From assembly GCA_963767685.1 (NCBI GenBank), contig CAVYEZ010000005.1:2170001-2234000 (forward strand): a stretch of DNA of 64,000 nucleotides, in the 5' to 3' direction. The notes beneath the pieces are model-generated. The model was not told the DNA's origin and made no database searches. It worked only from the letters and a program-made list of their open reading frames with translations. Source of the DNA: Trebonia sp963767685 (GTDB lineage Bacteria; Actinomycetota; Actinomycetes; Streptosporangiales; Streptosporangiaceae). Shown in pieces: positions 34,436 through 42,459 of this stretch; position 1 is the first letter of the stretch, and each line of letters begins with the position of its first letter. The position numbers and the translations under genes were made by a program.

Positions 34436-34510
34436 GGCGGAGTGGCCGAGTGGCTTAGGCAAGGGCCTGCAAAGCCCTGTACACGGGTTCGATTCCCGTC
34501 TCCGCCTCCA
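34436..34510 (+). tRNA. tRNA-Cys (GCA), CCA encoded
   Basis: Acceptor stem GGCGGAG/CTCCGCC, D arm with GGCCGAGTGGCTTAGGC, anticodon stem-loop AGGGC-CTGCAAA-GCCCT with anticodon GCA, T arm CGGGTTCGATTCCCG, discriminator T at 34507. The following CCA (34508-34510) is in the DNA, unlike the other two tRNAs here. It is 72 bp downstream of tRNA-Gly and probably shares its transcript. Confidence 0.95.
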
Positions 34511-34601
34511 TGCCTGCCTGACCGGCAGAAGCTTCCCTTCAGGGTTCCTTCGGGCTGCACGCGGTCCTAGCAACTCGATCTTGTGCAAGTAGCCTCGGGG
34601 C

Positions 34602-34763
34602 TCACGACATTACACAAGGGTCCCCCAGAAGGGCACGGCCGCCGCCTGCGAGGGTGACGGTCAGCCCGTAGGGGCTCTCGTCGGCGCGCCTGGCGGCGGC
34701 GGTGACGCCGGGCACGTCCGGCGCGTGCGTGATGAGCAGCTGCTGGAGTTCTGCGGGTGTCAT
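34602..34763 (-). CDS. Short hypothetical protein, possibly truncated
   Basis: A 53-residue frame starting MTPAELQQLLITHAPDVPG and containing DESPYGLTVTLAGGGR. The amphipathic helix followed by strands looks like real coding sequence, but there is no good ribosome site and it ends abruptly, so it may be a fragment. It lies 72 bp downstream of the Hsp20 gene on the same strand. Confidence 0.35.
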   Translation of the reverse strand: MTPAELQQLLITHAPDVPGVTAAARRADESPYGLTVTLAGGGRALLGDPCVMS

Positions 34764-34835
34764 CTGCGGTCAGCGGGCGCCAGCGGCGCCCCGTGCCAGC
34801 GGCGCGGGGCGCCGCAGCGGCAGCGCCCGGGGGCT

Positions 34836-35258
34836 CTAGGCGGTGACGGCCTGCTTGTGGTCGCTGCTGGTGATCTGGATGCTGCGGGGCTTGGCGGCCT
34901 CGTGGACCGGGATGGTCAGGGTGAGGACGCCCGCGGCGTAGTCGGCGGCGACCTTGTCGGCGTCGAGGGTTTCGCCGAGGAAGACCTGCCGGGTATAGGT
35001 GCCGTAGGGCCGTTCGGCGATCAGCAGCTCGGCCCCGTCGGGCTGGGCCGGGGCGCGTTCGGCGCGGACGGTGAGCACGTTCTGCTCGACGGTCAGGCTG
35101 ATGGATCCCGGGTCGATGCCGGGCAGGTCCAGGTGAATGTAGAAGTCGTCGCCGTGGCGGTAGGCGTCCATCGGCATCGCGGCGGGCCTGGCGGCGGTGC
35201 CGAAGACCTGCTGGGTGAACCGCTCCAGCTCGCGGAACGGGTCGGTGCGCATGAGCAT
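34836..35258 (-). CDS. Hsp20/alpha-crystallin small heat-shock protein
   Basis: A 140-residue small heat-shock chaperone. The N-terminus MLMRTDPFRELERFTQQVFG, the alpha-crystallin domain from about residue 40 (DFYIHLDLPGID) to ADYAAGVLTLTIPV, and a short C-terminal ITSSDHKQAVTA tail are typical. It holds unfolding proteins for refolding. ATG 35258 follows GAGGAGG at good spacing. It is divergent from the J-protein/HspR genes, forming one heat-shock locus. Confidence 0.93.
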   Translation of the reverse strand: MLMRTDPFRELERFTQQVFGTAARPAAMPMDAYRHGDDFYIHLDLPGIDPGSISLTVEQNVLTVRAERAPAQPDGAELLIAERPYGTYTRQVFLGETLDADKVAADYAAGVLTLTIPVHEAAKPRSIQITSSDHKQAVTA

Positions 35259-35307
35259 GATGGTGCCTCCTCGCAAGTGTCGGTTGTCGGTCACGCTCAC
35301 GGGGATT

Positions 35308-35337
35308 TATATAGCACGGCAGCGAGGAATCTGACAA
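35308..35337 (-). promoter_or_regulatory. Promoter of the Hsp20 gene
   Basis: On the minus strand TTGTCA (35337-35332) and TATATA (35313-35308) are separated by 18 bp, a good housekeeping-type promoter and an unusually AT-rich -10 for this DNA. The start codon lies about 50 bp downstream. Confidence 0.6.
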
Positions 35338-35415
35338 GACTCGACTCACGTTTCCTCCTGGCGCATACTGGAGGAACCCACGTGCGCAGCCGTGCGGCGG
35401 AAGGGAGTGACGGTG

Positions 35416-35895
35416 ATGGCCGCTGCCGGCCCCCGGGAGCCGGCCCGGGACCTCTACCAGCTGCTCGGGGTGGCGAGGGACGCCTCCCAGCAGGAGATCG
35501 CGCTGGCCTGGCGGCGCCGGGCCAGAGACGAGCACCCCGACGCGCGCCACGGCGACGACGGCGCGCCGGCCCGGTTCCAGGCCGTGGCCGAGGCCTGGCG
35601 GGTGCTCGGCGACCCCGGCCGCCGGGCCGCCTACGACCGGGGCCTGGACCCCGGGCAGCATTCGCGCCGGGTACGGGTCACGGTACGGCACTCGCCCGCA
35701 GCGCCCGGCCCCGGCGCGGCCGACGGCACCGCACCGCCGCCCAGCGCCGCCAGGCCGCCGCTTGTGGCAGGACCGGTCCGGGTGAAGGGCGGCCCCGGCC
35801 CGGCGCCCCGGGCGGGAGCCTGGGGTGAGGACGACTTGCGGCTAGCGCTGCTGGCGGAACTGGTGCTGCGCTACCGCCGGGGCCGGCCGTGGTGA
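35416..35895 (+). CDS. J-domain co-chaperone (short DnaJ-like)
   Basis: A 159-residue protein. The J domain occupies about residues 10-75: DLYQLLGVARDASQQEIALAWRRRARDEHPD with the HPD tripeptide intact, then FQAVAEAWRVLGDPGRRAAYDRG. The rest is Pro/Gly/Ala-rich with a C-terminal helix; no zinc-finger or substrate domains, so it is a type III J-protein that would stimulate DnaK. ATG 35416 follows GGGAG. Its stop overlaps the hspR start. Confidence 0.9.
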   Translation: MAAAGPREPARDLYQLLGVARDASQQEIALAWRRRARDEHPDARHGDDGAPARFQAVAEAWRVLGDPGRRAAYDRGLDPGQHSRRVRVTVRHSPAAPGPGAADGTAPPPSAARPPLVAGPVRVKGGPGPAPRAGAWGEDDLRLALLAELVLRYRRGRPW

Positions 35896-36221
35896 GCCCG
35901 GGGTGGGCGGATGCGGACCGCGGGCTGTTCAGCATCTCGGTGGCCGCCGAGCTGGCCGGGCTGCACCCGCAGACGCTGCGCATCTACGAGCGGGAAGGGC
36001 TGATCGACCCCGCCCGCAGCGCCGGCGGTACCCGCCGCTACTCCCGCCGCGATGTCGACCGGCTGGCCGAGATCTGCGCGCTGACCGCCGACGGCCTCAA
36101 CCTGGCCGGCATCCGCCGGGTCCTGCTCATGCAGGAGGAAACCCGGCAACTGCAGGCCGAGCTGGCCAGGCTACGGGAACTGCTGGACGGCGGAGCCGGA
36201 CCCGGCAGCGGGCCGGGCTAG
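35892..36221 (+). CDS. hspR: HspR-type MerR repressor
   Basis: A 109-residue MerR-family heat-shock repressor. The winged helix is LFSISVAAELAGLHPQTLRIYEREGLIDPARSAGGTRRYS, then DVDRLAEICALTADGLNLAGIRRVL, as in HspR. A short Leu-rich helix (QLQAELARLREL) ends the protein. HspR with DnaK represses heat-shock genes at HAIR sites. The start GTG 35892 (or 35889) overlaps the J-protein stop as GTGA, so they are coupled. I found no exact HAIR inverted repeat nearby. Confidence 0.88.
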   Translation: MSPGWADADRGLFSISVAAELAGLHPQTLRIYEREGLIDPARSAGGTRRYSRRDVDRLAEICALTADGLNLAGIRRVLLMQEETRQLQAELARLRELLDGGAGPGSGPG

Positions 36222-36547
36222 CCGTCCCGCCCTCCCGGCCCGGCAGGCCGGGCGCGCAGCCGGGCGGTCAGGGCCCGCTCGGCGGCCAGGTCGTCTTCCA
36301 GGGCCAGAATCCGCTGCGCGGCGGCCAGGGTATGCCCCTGGTCGACCAGGTCCCGGGCCCGGGCCGCGTAGGCGAGCTGGCGGCGGCTGTAGCGGCGCCG
36401 GCCGCTGGCCGTGCGCTGCGGCCTAACCGCGCCCGCGGCGTCCAGGGCGCGCAGGAACGCCTGCCGCACCCCGAGCACCTCCGCGGCCCGCCCGGTGGTG
36501 TAAGCCGGGTAATCCGGGTCGTCCAGGGCATCGAGCCGTCCGGCCAT
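36218..36547 (-). CDS. Second MerR-like HTH regulator
   Basis: A 109-residue protein with a MerR-type HTH: AYTTGRAAEVLGVRQAFLRALDAAGAVRPQRTASGRRRYSRRQL, then a C-terminal coiled helix (ALEDDLAAERALTARLRAR). ATG 36547 follows TGGAGGC. The gene is convergent with hspR (4-bp overlap) and divergent from the gene at 36693. A palindrome in that divergent promoter is a likely target. It may tie the small Pro-rich protein to heat or cell-envelope stress. Confidence 0.8.
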   Translation of the reverse strand: MAGRLDALDDPDYPAYTTGRAAEVLGVRQAFLRALDAAGAVRPQRTASGRRRYSRRQLAYAARARDLVDQGHTLAAAQRILALEDDLAAERALTARLRARPAGPGGRDG

Positions 36548-36602
36548 CGCCGCCTGCCTCCAGCCCGGGGCGGCAGCCCCGGGGAGAAACTTCCAACTGG
36601 GC

Positions 36603-36641
36603 TTGACAGTTTCCCGCACCCAGTGCTACACAAAAAGTGTA
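36603..36641 (+). promoter_or_regulatory. Promoter with embedded TACAC-N5-GTGTA operator
   Basis: TTGACA (36603-36608) is a consensus -35; 18 bp later TACACA (36627-36632) is a plausible -10. It overlaps the perfect palindrome TACAC-AAAAA-GTGTA (36627-36641). A regulator bound there would block polymerase. The divergent MerR-like protein at 36547 is the obvious candidate. Confidence 0.65.
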
Positions 36642-36692
36642 TCGCTCATTGACCAGGCAACGCTACGACAGGTTCCCCGGGAGGTGACCGGC

Positions 36693-36995
36693 ATGACCCT
36701 GGCCCGTGACACGAACACGGCGTTCGCCGACGTCGTCTACGCCGACCAGGACTGGGTGGACGCGGAGTTCGCCGAGCTTGTCGATGCCTCCCTCGGCGGG
36801 CCGCCCGCCCCGCCCCCGCCAGCGCCGCCCCGGGTCCCGCCCCGTCCTGGCGCCCCGCCGCCTCCGCCCTCCCGGCAGCCCGCGCCAGGCCCGGCCGTTC
36901 CCCTGTTCCCCTTGGCCGGGTCGGCCCGCGGCCGGCAGCGCTCACCCCCGGCGCGCCCCCGGGCGGCCCGCCCGGCCGCCGCGCCCGGCCGCTGA
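36693..36995 (+). CDS. Small Pro-rich protein with conserved acidic N-terminus
   Basis: A 100-residue protein. Residues 1-35 (MTLARDTNTAFADVVYADQDWVDAEFAEL) look conserved; the rest is a disordered Pro/Ala/Arg-rich tail. GGGAGGTGA precedes ATG 36693. I recall similar short proteins in actinomycetes but no function. Its own regulated promoter next to the MerR and heat-shock genes suggests stress control. Confidence 0.65.
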   Translation: MTLARDTNTAFADVVYADQDWVDAEFAELVDASLGGPPAPPPPAPPRVPPRPGAPPPPPSRQPAPGPAVPLFPLAGSARGRQRSPPARPRAARPAAAPGR

Positions 36996-37089
36996 CGGCC
37001 AGGCACACGACAGCAGCCAGCATCCCGGCAACGGAAGGAGGACAGGCAGGTCAAGACAAAGGCACGGCCGGGCTCAGCGCCTGGCGCAC

Positions 37090-37120
37090 GGCGGGACTCC
37101 CCACCGGGGGGAGTCCCGCC
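37090..37120. terminator. Strong stem-loop between convergent genes
   Basis: GGCGGGACTCCCC (37090-37102) pairs perfectly with GGGGAGTCCCGCC (37108-37120) across a 5-base loop. It lies between the end of the Pro-rich gene and the end of recD2 and could terminate both, though no T-run follows. Confidence 0.7.
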
Positions 37121-37279
37121 GCCGCTTGTCCCTCCTGGCCTCGCGCAAGGCTGAGCTCGATGGCTCGACCGCGGCGGCGACCCGGGAGGCGAGGAACTCG
37201 TGCGTTGCCCGGTAACACTCGTCACGGCGCCTGATAGCACTCCGCTCATCTTCCAGGTCTTTGTTATCTCCCGGGGCGA

Positions 37280-39604
37280 CTACCCCCGTACCCCCGATGC
37301 GGGCAAGCCCCGCAAGTCCCCGCTCCGCATGTCCTGGAGGCGGTGGGTGAGGGCGGTGTGGCGACGGCCGGCGCCGGGGGTGCGGACGGCGGCGGCCAGG
37401 GCGCGGCGGGAGCCGGCCAGGACGACGAGCTTCTTGGCGCGGGTGATGCCGGTGTAGAGCAGGTTGCGCTGGAGCATCATCCACGCGCTGGTGGTCAGCG
37501 GAATCACGACGGCGGGGTACTCCGAGCCCTGGGAGCGATGGATGGTGACCGCGTAGGCGTGCGCCAATTCGTCGAGCTCGTCGAAGTCGTAGGAGAGCTC
37601 CTCGTCTTCGTCGGTGCGGACGGTCAGCGCGTGGTCCTCCAGGGACATGCCGGTGACGACGCCGGTGGTGCCGTTGAACACCCCGGCCGCGCCCTTGTCG
37701 TAGTTGTTCCGCAGCTGGGTGACCTTGTCGCCGACCCGGAACACCCGCCCGCCGTACCTGCGCTCGGGGGCGCCCTCCCGATAGGGGGTCAGGGCTTCTT
37801 GCAGCAGCAGGTTGAGGCTGCCCGCCCCGGCGGGGCCGCGGTGCATAGGACAGAGGACCTGGACGTCGCGGCGGGGGTCGAGGCCGAACTTGGCGGGGAT
37901 GCGGCGGGCGACGATGTCGGCGACCAGGTTCGCGGTGGCCTCGGTCTCGTCGGAGTTGAACCAGAAGAAGTCCGGGAATTCCGTGAGCGCGGGCGGGCGG
38001 CCGGCGTTGACCTTGTGGGCGTTGACGACAATGCCGGACTGCTGGGCCTGGCGGAAGATCTTCGTCAGCCGGGTGACCGGGAGGGTGTCGGCGCTGATCA
38101 GGTCGCGGAGCACCTCCCCCGCCCCGACCGAGGGGAGCTGGTCGACGTCGCCGACCAGGAGCAGGTGCGCGCCGGGCGCGACGGCCTTGACCAGCTTGTT
38201 GGCGAGGATGACGTCGACCATGGAGGTCTCGTCGATGACGACCAGGTCGGCGTCCAGGGGGTGGTCAGCGTCGTATTCGGGGTCGCCGCCGGGCTGGAGC
38301 TTGAGCAGCCGGTGGATGGTGGCGGCCTCGTGGCCGGTCAGCTCCGCGAGGCGCTTGGCGGCGCGGCCGGTCGGGGCGGCGAGCACGACCTTCGCCTGCC
38401 TGGCCCGGGCCAGTTCCACCACCGAGCGGACGGTGAAGCTCTTGCCGCAGCCGGGGCCGCCGGTCAGCACCGCGACCTTCTCAGTGAGGGCCAGTTTCAC
38501 CGCTTCAGCCTGCTCGGGGGCGAGGTCGGCGCCTGTTTTCGTCTTCAGCCAGGCGAAGGCCTTGTCCCAGTCGACGGCCTGGAATGCCTTGAGGCTGTCC
38601 GCCCGAGTAGAAGATAGTCGGCGGAGGGAGGAAGCCAGGGATCGTTCGGAGTGGTAGAAGGGCGGCAGGTAGACGGCCTGCACCGGGCCGCCGTCGGTGC
38701 CGTCGGCGACCGGGATCTCCTCCCGGACGGCGAGTTCCTCTTTGGCCAGGTCCGGGATGAGCGGCGTGATCTGGGCGACGGGGACGTCGAGGATCTTGGC
38801 GGCTTCGGTGACCAGCTGGTGCTCGGGGAGGTAGCAGTGGCCGTCGTCGGCGGCCTCGGACAGGGTGTGGGCCAGGCCGGCCATGATCCGCTCGGGGCTG
38901 TCGCGGGCGATGCCAACCGACGCGGCGATCGTGTCGGCGGTCTTGAAGCCGATCCCCCAGATGTCCGCGGCCAGCTTGTACGGCTGCTGCTTGACGGTGT
39001 CGATGGACTCGTCGCCGTACTTCTTGTAGATCTTCACCGCCAGCGAGGTGGACACGCCGGAGCCCTGGAGGAAGATCATGACTTCCTTGATGGCCTTCTG
39101 CTCGGCCCACGCGTCCTTGATCCGGGCGCTGCGCTTGGGGCCCAGGCCGGGGACCTCGACGAGCCGTTCCGGCTCGTCGTCGATGACGTGCATGATGTCG
39201 ACGCCGAAGTGGGCGACCATCCGCTCGGCCATCACCGGGCCGATGCCCCTGATCAGGCCGGAGCCCAGGTACCGGCGGATGCCCTGCTCGGTCGCCGGGA
39301 GCACTGTGGTGTAGGAGTGGACGTCGAACTGGCGGCCGTACTTCACGTGGGATGCCCAGCGGCCGCGCAGCCGCAGCGATTCGCCTATCTGCGCGCCTAG
39401 GAGCGGCCCGACGACCGTGATCAGTTCGGTGCTCGCGCTGACCGGGCCGCGGCCGGTGCCGCGGTCTGGGGCGATCCGCGCGATCGTGTACCCGGTCTCC
39501 GGGTTGCAGAACGTCACCCGTTCGAGCACCCCGTCCAGCACCGCCACCTGCGGCTGCGCCGGTTGCGCCTGGGGGGACGGCTGGGGAACGGACGAGGGCG
39601 GCAT
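37280..39604 (-). CDS. recD2: RecD2-type ATP-dependent 5'-3' DNA helicase
   Basis: A 774-residue SF1B helicase. The N-terminal OB-like and helix-hairpin-helix region has GLIRGIGPVMAERMV, VPGLGPKRSARI and IWGIGFKTADTIA. The motor starts with Walker A TGGPGCGKS, then APTGRAAKRL, Walker B VIDETSMVD, GDVDQLPSVG, and C-terminal motifs VTIHRSQGSEYPAVV and YTGITRAKK. This is the RecD2/TraA-like form found without RecBC, acting in DNA repair and fork processing. ATG 39604 or GTG 39625 may be the start; neither has a good ribosome site. Confidence 0.95.
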   Translation of the reverse strand: MPPSSVPQPSPQAQPAQPQVAVLDGVLERVTFCNPETGYTIARIAPDRGTGRGPVSASTELITVVGPLLGAQIGESLRLRGRWASHVKYGRQFDVHSYTTVLPATEQGIRRYLGSGLIRGIGPVMAERMVAHFGVDIMHVIDDEPERLVEVPGLGPKRSARIKDAWAEQKAIKEVMIFLQGSGVSTSLAVKIYKKYGDESIDTVKQQPYKLAADIWGIGFKTADTIAASVGIARDSPERIMAGLAHTLSEAADDGHCYLPEHQLVTEAAKILDVPVAQITPLIPDLAKEELAVREEIPVADGTDGGPVQAVYLPPFYHSERSLASSLRRLSSTRADSLKAFQAVDWDKAFAWLKTKTGADLAPEQAEAVKLALTEKVAVLTGGPGCGKSFTVRSVVELARARQAKVVLAAPTGRAAKRLAELTGHEAATIHRLLKLQPGGDPEYDADHPLDADLVVIDETSMVDVILANKLVKAVAPGAHLLLVGDVDQLPSVGAGEVLRDLISADTLPVTRLTKIFRQAQQSGIVVNAHKVNAGRPPALTEFPDFFWFNSDETEATANLVADIVARRIPAKFGLDPRRDVQVLCPMHRGPAGAGSLNLLLQEALTPYREGAPERRYGGRVFRVGDKVTQLRNNYDKGAAGVFNGTTGVVTGMSLEDHALTVRTDEDEELSYDFDELDELAHAYAVTIHRSQGSEYPAVVIPLTTSAWMMLQRNLLYTGITRAKKLVVLAGSRRALAAAVRTPGAGRRHTALTHRLQDMRSGDLRGLPASGVRG

Positions 39605-40153
39605 ACACCGTATTCTGCCGTCCACCCGCTGCCGCTGTCAGGCCACGGCCTGCCCCCACCCGGCACCGGGCGCAAGAAAGACAGCCCCTGCCGGGCTGAT
39701 CACCAAAACCGAAATCTCCACACTTTCAGGGGAACCCCGCAGCACGGGCCCAGGGATGTGCAAATGCAAATGACCGTTGCGGTTTTCAGGCTTCGCTGAT
39801 CACCGCCAGCGCCTGCGGCAGGTCTAGGTCCCGCGCCTCGCCAAGCCGCCGCGCTGCGTCCCCCATCGCGGCGGCCGACCAGGCGGTGTGGTGGGTCACG
39901 CTCGGGGGCTTGCGGTTCGTGCGGAACTGGATGGGCTACCACGCCGACCCGGCGGGAGATGAGCCGGTACCGGCAGTACCGGGCACGGCTGGCCGGGCAG
40001 CCGGTCGGCCGGACGGCCGGGGCGGCGGTCGCGTTCCTGTCCCGGCTCCCGGCGGTCGGTGACCAGGCGGGGAAGAACAGCCTGCCCGCCTGACCCGCAC
40101 GGTGCCGCCGGGCACCCGGGCGTTCCGGCCATGGCTGGCTGTAGTGTCGGGAA
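39605..40153. other. 549-bp stretch with only a possible gene tail
   Basis: No full gene. On the minus strand a frame ending at TGA 39788-39786 reads THHTAWSAAAMGDAARRL, then EARDLDLPQALAVISEA, about 48 codons between stops, and looks like the C-terminal helices of a real protein; it lacks a convincing start. It could be a remnant or a very short gene. The rest holds the phoU promoter. Confidence 0.35.
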
Positions 40154-40795
40154 ATGCCAGCATCCAGGGGAGAGTTCGACCGGTCGCTGGAGGCGATCGA
40201 GGCGAAGGTCACCGAGCTGTTCGCCATGATCGTCGAGGACCTGCCCCGGGCGGCGCAGGCCCTGCTGGGCGCCCCGGGCGAGGCGGACCGCGTGCTCGCC
40301 GGGCGCGAGCGGGTGATCGACGCGCTTTACCTGGAGGTCGAGCACCTGGCCAGCCGGGAGGTACTGCTCCAGGCGCCGGTCGCCGCCGACTTGCGGTTCC
40401 TGCTGTCGGTCCTGCGGGTTACCCCGGAGCTGGAGCGCTCCCACGACCTGGTCATGCAGATAGCCGACCGGGCCGGGCTCGCCGCCCCCGGCGGGGGCCT
40501 CACGCCCCGCGCCCGCGCGCTCGCCGCGGCGATGGGAGACCTTGCCGGCGGGATGTGGCGGCAGGCAGCCGACTCCTGGTACCAGCGCGACCGCGCCGCC
40601 GCAGCCGCCCTGGCCGGGCGCGGCCAGGAAATGGACGGGCTGCACGCCAGCCTGGCCGCCGAGCTCGCCGCCGGGCAGACGCTGGCGCCGGCGGCGATGG
40701 AGATGACCCTGGTCGCGCGCTGCTACCGGCGCCTGGGCGCGCACGCCGTCAACATCGCCCGCCGCGCCGCCTACCTCGCCGGGTCCGCGGGGTGA
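40154..40795 (+). CDS. PhoU-like phosphate regulator
   Basis: A 213-residue helical-bundle protein with two PhoU repeats. Repeat 1 includes RERVIDALYLEVEHLASREVLLQAPVAADLRFLLSVLRV with the ExxxD-type metal cluster; repeat 2 includes EMTLVARCYRRLGAHAVNIARR. PhoU links the Pst phosphate transporter to the PhoR/PhoP two-component system. No pst or pho genes are adjacent, so this may be a secondary, diverged PhoU. The ribosome site before the ATG is weak. Confidence 0.88.
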   Translation: MPASRGEFDRSLEAIEAKVTELFAMIVEDLPRAAQALLGAPGEADRVLAGRERVIDALYLEVEHLASREVLLQAPVAADLRFLLSVLRVTPELERSHDLVMQIADRAGLAAPGGGLTPRARALAAAMGDLAGGMWRQAADSWYQRDRAAAAALAGRGQEMDGLHASLAAELAAGQTLAPAAMEMTLVARCYRRLGAHAVNIARRAAYLAGSAG

Positions 40796-40906
40796 TACTT
40801 ATCGTGATCTTCCGCTTGGGCATCGTCGATGCAACGGTTCGGGCCTTGCCGTAGCCGAGCGCGTTGTTACAGCGCCGCCGCGGTGGGCTGGCAGGGTGCC
40901 AGGCGT

Positions 40907-41371
40907 TCATGGCTGCTGCCTGGCCGGCTGGTCCTGCCGGGCGATCGTGAGGTCGCCGAGGATGGCGCGTAGCTCCGCCAGCTTTTCCGTCCCGACCTGT
41001 TGTGCCCATTCTGCCTCGACTGTGGCTGCCACCGCCTCGATGCGCTTATAGAGCCGCCGGCCGCGCTCGGTGAGCCGGAGCAGCCGCATATTCCCGTCAG
41101 GCGGGTCGGTGTAGCGCTCCAGATACCCTGCCTGCTCAAGGTGGCTGACCAGGTGATTGATCGCCTGCCTGCTCATGCCTGAGCGGGTTGCCAGCGCAGA
41201 GGGCCGCTGGCCGTCGGGACCCGGGTGCTGCAGCACCGCCAGGTGCTCGGCTCGCACGTCGTTGTAACCCTCCTCGGCGAAAGCCAGGTGAATGCGGTCG
41301 CGTACCTCCAGCCAGAGCACGCGCATCATCGGCGCGATCGGCTGGCGCTGAGCTGGCCCAGAGCTTGACAC
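40907..41371 (-). CDS. MarR-family regulator
   Basis: A 154-residue MarR protein. The winged helix is PSALATRSGMSRQAINHLVSHLEQAGYLERYTDPPDGNMRLLRLTERG, flanked by dimerisation helices (IHLAFAEEGYNDVRAEHLAVLQH at the start). GTG 41371 is 56 bp from the divergent SDR start. Two near-identical palindromes fill the gap (41376-41415), so it very likely represses both genes. Ligand unknown; a small aromatic or oxidant is usual for the family. Confidence 0.92.
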   Translation of the reverse strand: MSSSGPAQRQPIAPMMRVLWLEVRDRIHLAFAEEGYNDVRAEHLAVLQHPGPDGQRPSALATRSGMSRQAINHLVSHLEQAGYLERYTDPPDGNMRLLRLTERGRRLYKRIEAVAATVEAEWAQQVGTEKLAELRAILGDLTIARQDQPARQQP

Positions 41372-41375
41372 GTGC

Positions 41376-41415
41376 GTAAAGTCCCTTTACGTTGATGGCT
41401 GTAAAGTCATTTTAC
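41376..41415. promoter_or_regulatory. Twin MarR operators between marR and SDR
   Basis: GTAAAGTCCCTTTAC (41376-41390) and GTAAAGTCATTTTAC (41401-41415) are two copies of the same dyad, 25 bp apart start to start. TTGACA at 41365-41370 is a likely rightward -35, so site 1 would cover the -10 of the SDR promoter. Repression of both divergent genes is the simplest reading. Confidence 0.82.
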
Positions 41416-41427
41416 TCAAGGGGAAGC

Positions 41428-42201
41428 ATGACCACAGCCACCAAATACCGGATGAACTCAGCGGCCCTGGTAGTAACCGGTGGCGGTCGCGGCATCGGCG
41501 CCCAGATTGCGCTGGGGGCAGGCCGAAGTGGCATGCCGGTCGCCTTGATCTACCACTCCCGACCCGACAACGCCGCACAGATCGTCGGTGAGATCGAGGC
41601 CGCTGGCGGCCAGGCGATCGCGATCAGGGCAGACGTCGGCTGCCAAGCCGACGTGGAGCGGGCCTTCGCGGCTGCAGATTCCGCCCTCGGCCCGCTTGGC
41701 GGCCTCGTCAACAACGCCGTCTGGGCCGGCCCGCCCCGCACGCTAGCCGAACTGCCCGCCAGCGAGCTTGAAGATGTCTTCCGCACCAACGTCTTCGGCG
41801 CCTTCTTCTGCTCTCGCGAAGCGGCCAGGCGCCTGTCCACGGAGAACGGGGGCGGTGGCGGCAGCATCGTCACGCTGTCCTCGGCGCACGCCGTCAACAC
41901 CGGGGCTCCCGGGAACTGGGTCCACTTCGCGGCGAGCAAAGCCTCCCTGGAGACGATGTCCCGCGGACTGGCCAGGGAACTGGCCGGACAGGGCATCCGG
42001 GTCAATGTCGTCCGGCCCGGCGTCATCGCCACCGAGTCCCGCCTCGGCCAGCCTGAGGAGCACCGCGACCGCACACTGCGGCAGGTTCCGCTAGCGCGGA
42101 TGGGTACCGCCGATGAGGTCGCCGCCGCTGTGCTGTGGCTGCTGTCGGAAGATGCCTCCTACGTCACCGGCGCACTACTGGACGTCGCTGGAGGGCTTTA
42201 A
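41428..42201 (+). CDS. SDR-family oxidoreductase with Tyr to Phe at the active site
   Basis: A 257-residue classical SDR. TGGGRGIG near residue 15, NNAVWAG and the SS of IVTLSSAHAV are in place. The active-site segment is VHFAASKASLE, so the Lys is kept but the catalytic Tyr of YxxxK is Phe. Normal SDR proton transfer would be impaired. ATG 41428 follows AAGGGGA. Controlled by the divergent MarR; substrate unknown. Confidence 0.88.
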   Translation: MTTATKYRMNSAALVVTGGGRGIGAQIALGAGRSGMPVALIYHSRPDNAAQIVGEIEAAGGQAIAIRADVGCQADVERAFAAADSALGPLGGLVNNAVWAGPPRTLAELPASELEDVFRTNVFGAFFCSREAARRLSTENGGGGGSIVTLSSAHAVNTGAPGNWVHFAASKASLETMSRGLARELAGQGIRVNVVRPGVIATESRLGQPEEHRDRTLRQVPLARMGTADEVAAAVLWLLSEDASYVTGALLDVAGGL

Positions 42202-42459
42202 CCACCGGACCCAATCACACGCCGTGGCGGACGAGGATGCTCGCTCGCCGCGTCCATGACCGCGGACGGGGGCTGGCCCCCGAGCTATCATCCACGGCGA
42301 AACTCTGAGAGAGACCTGCCCGTCTTCGCCTCATCTGACGCCGATCCGGACCTGGCCGAACGCGCGGAAGAGATCCTCGCCCCGGAACTTGCCCGCTGAG
42401 GAGCTGCTGTGCGATACCGGCGTCCTACTAGCCGCGGGCTGCCTGGCGGCTACCCGGCG
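42202..42459. other. Non-coding gap with a possible C-terminal remnant
   Basis: A plus-strand frame ending TGA at 42399-42401 reads LPVFASSDADPDLAERAEEILAPELAR, shown here only as a possible degenerate tail of a lost gene. No start or ribosome site. Nothing else seen. Confidence 0.25.
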
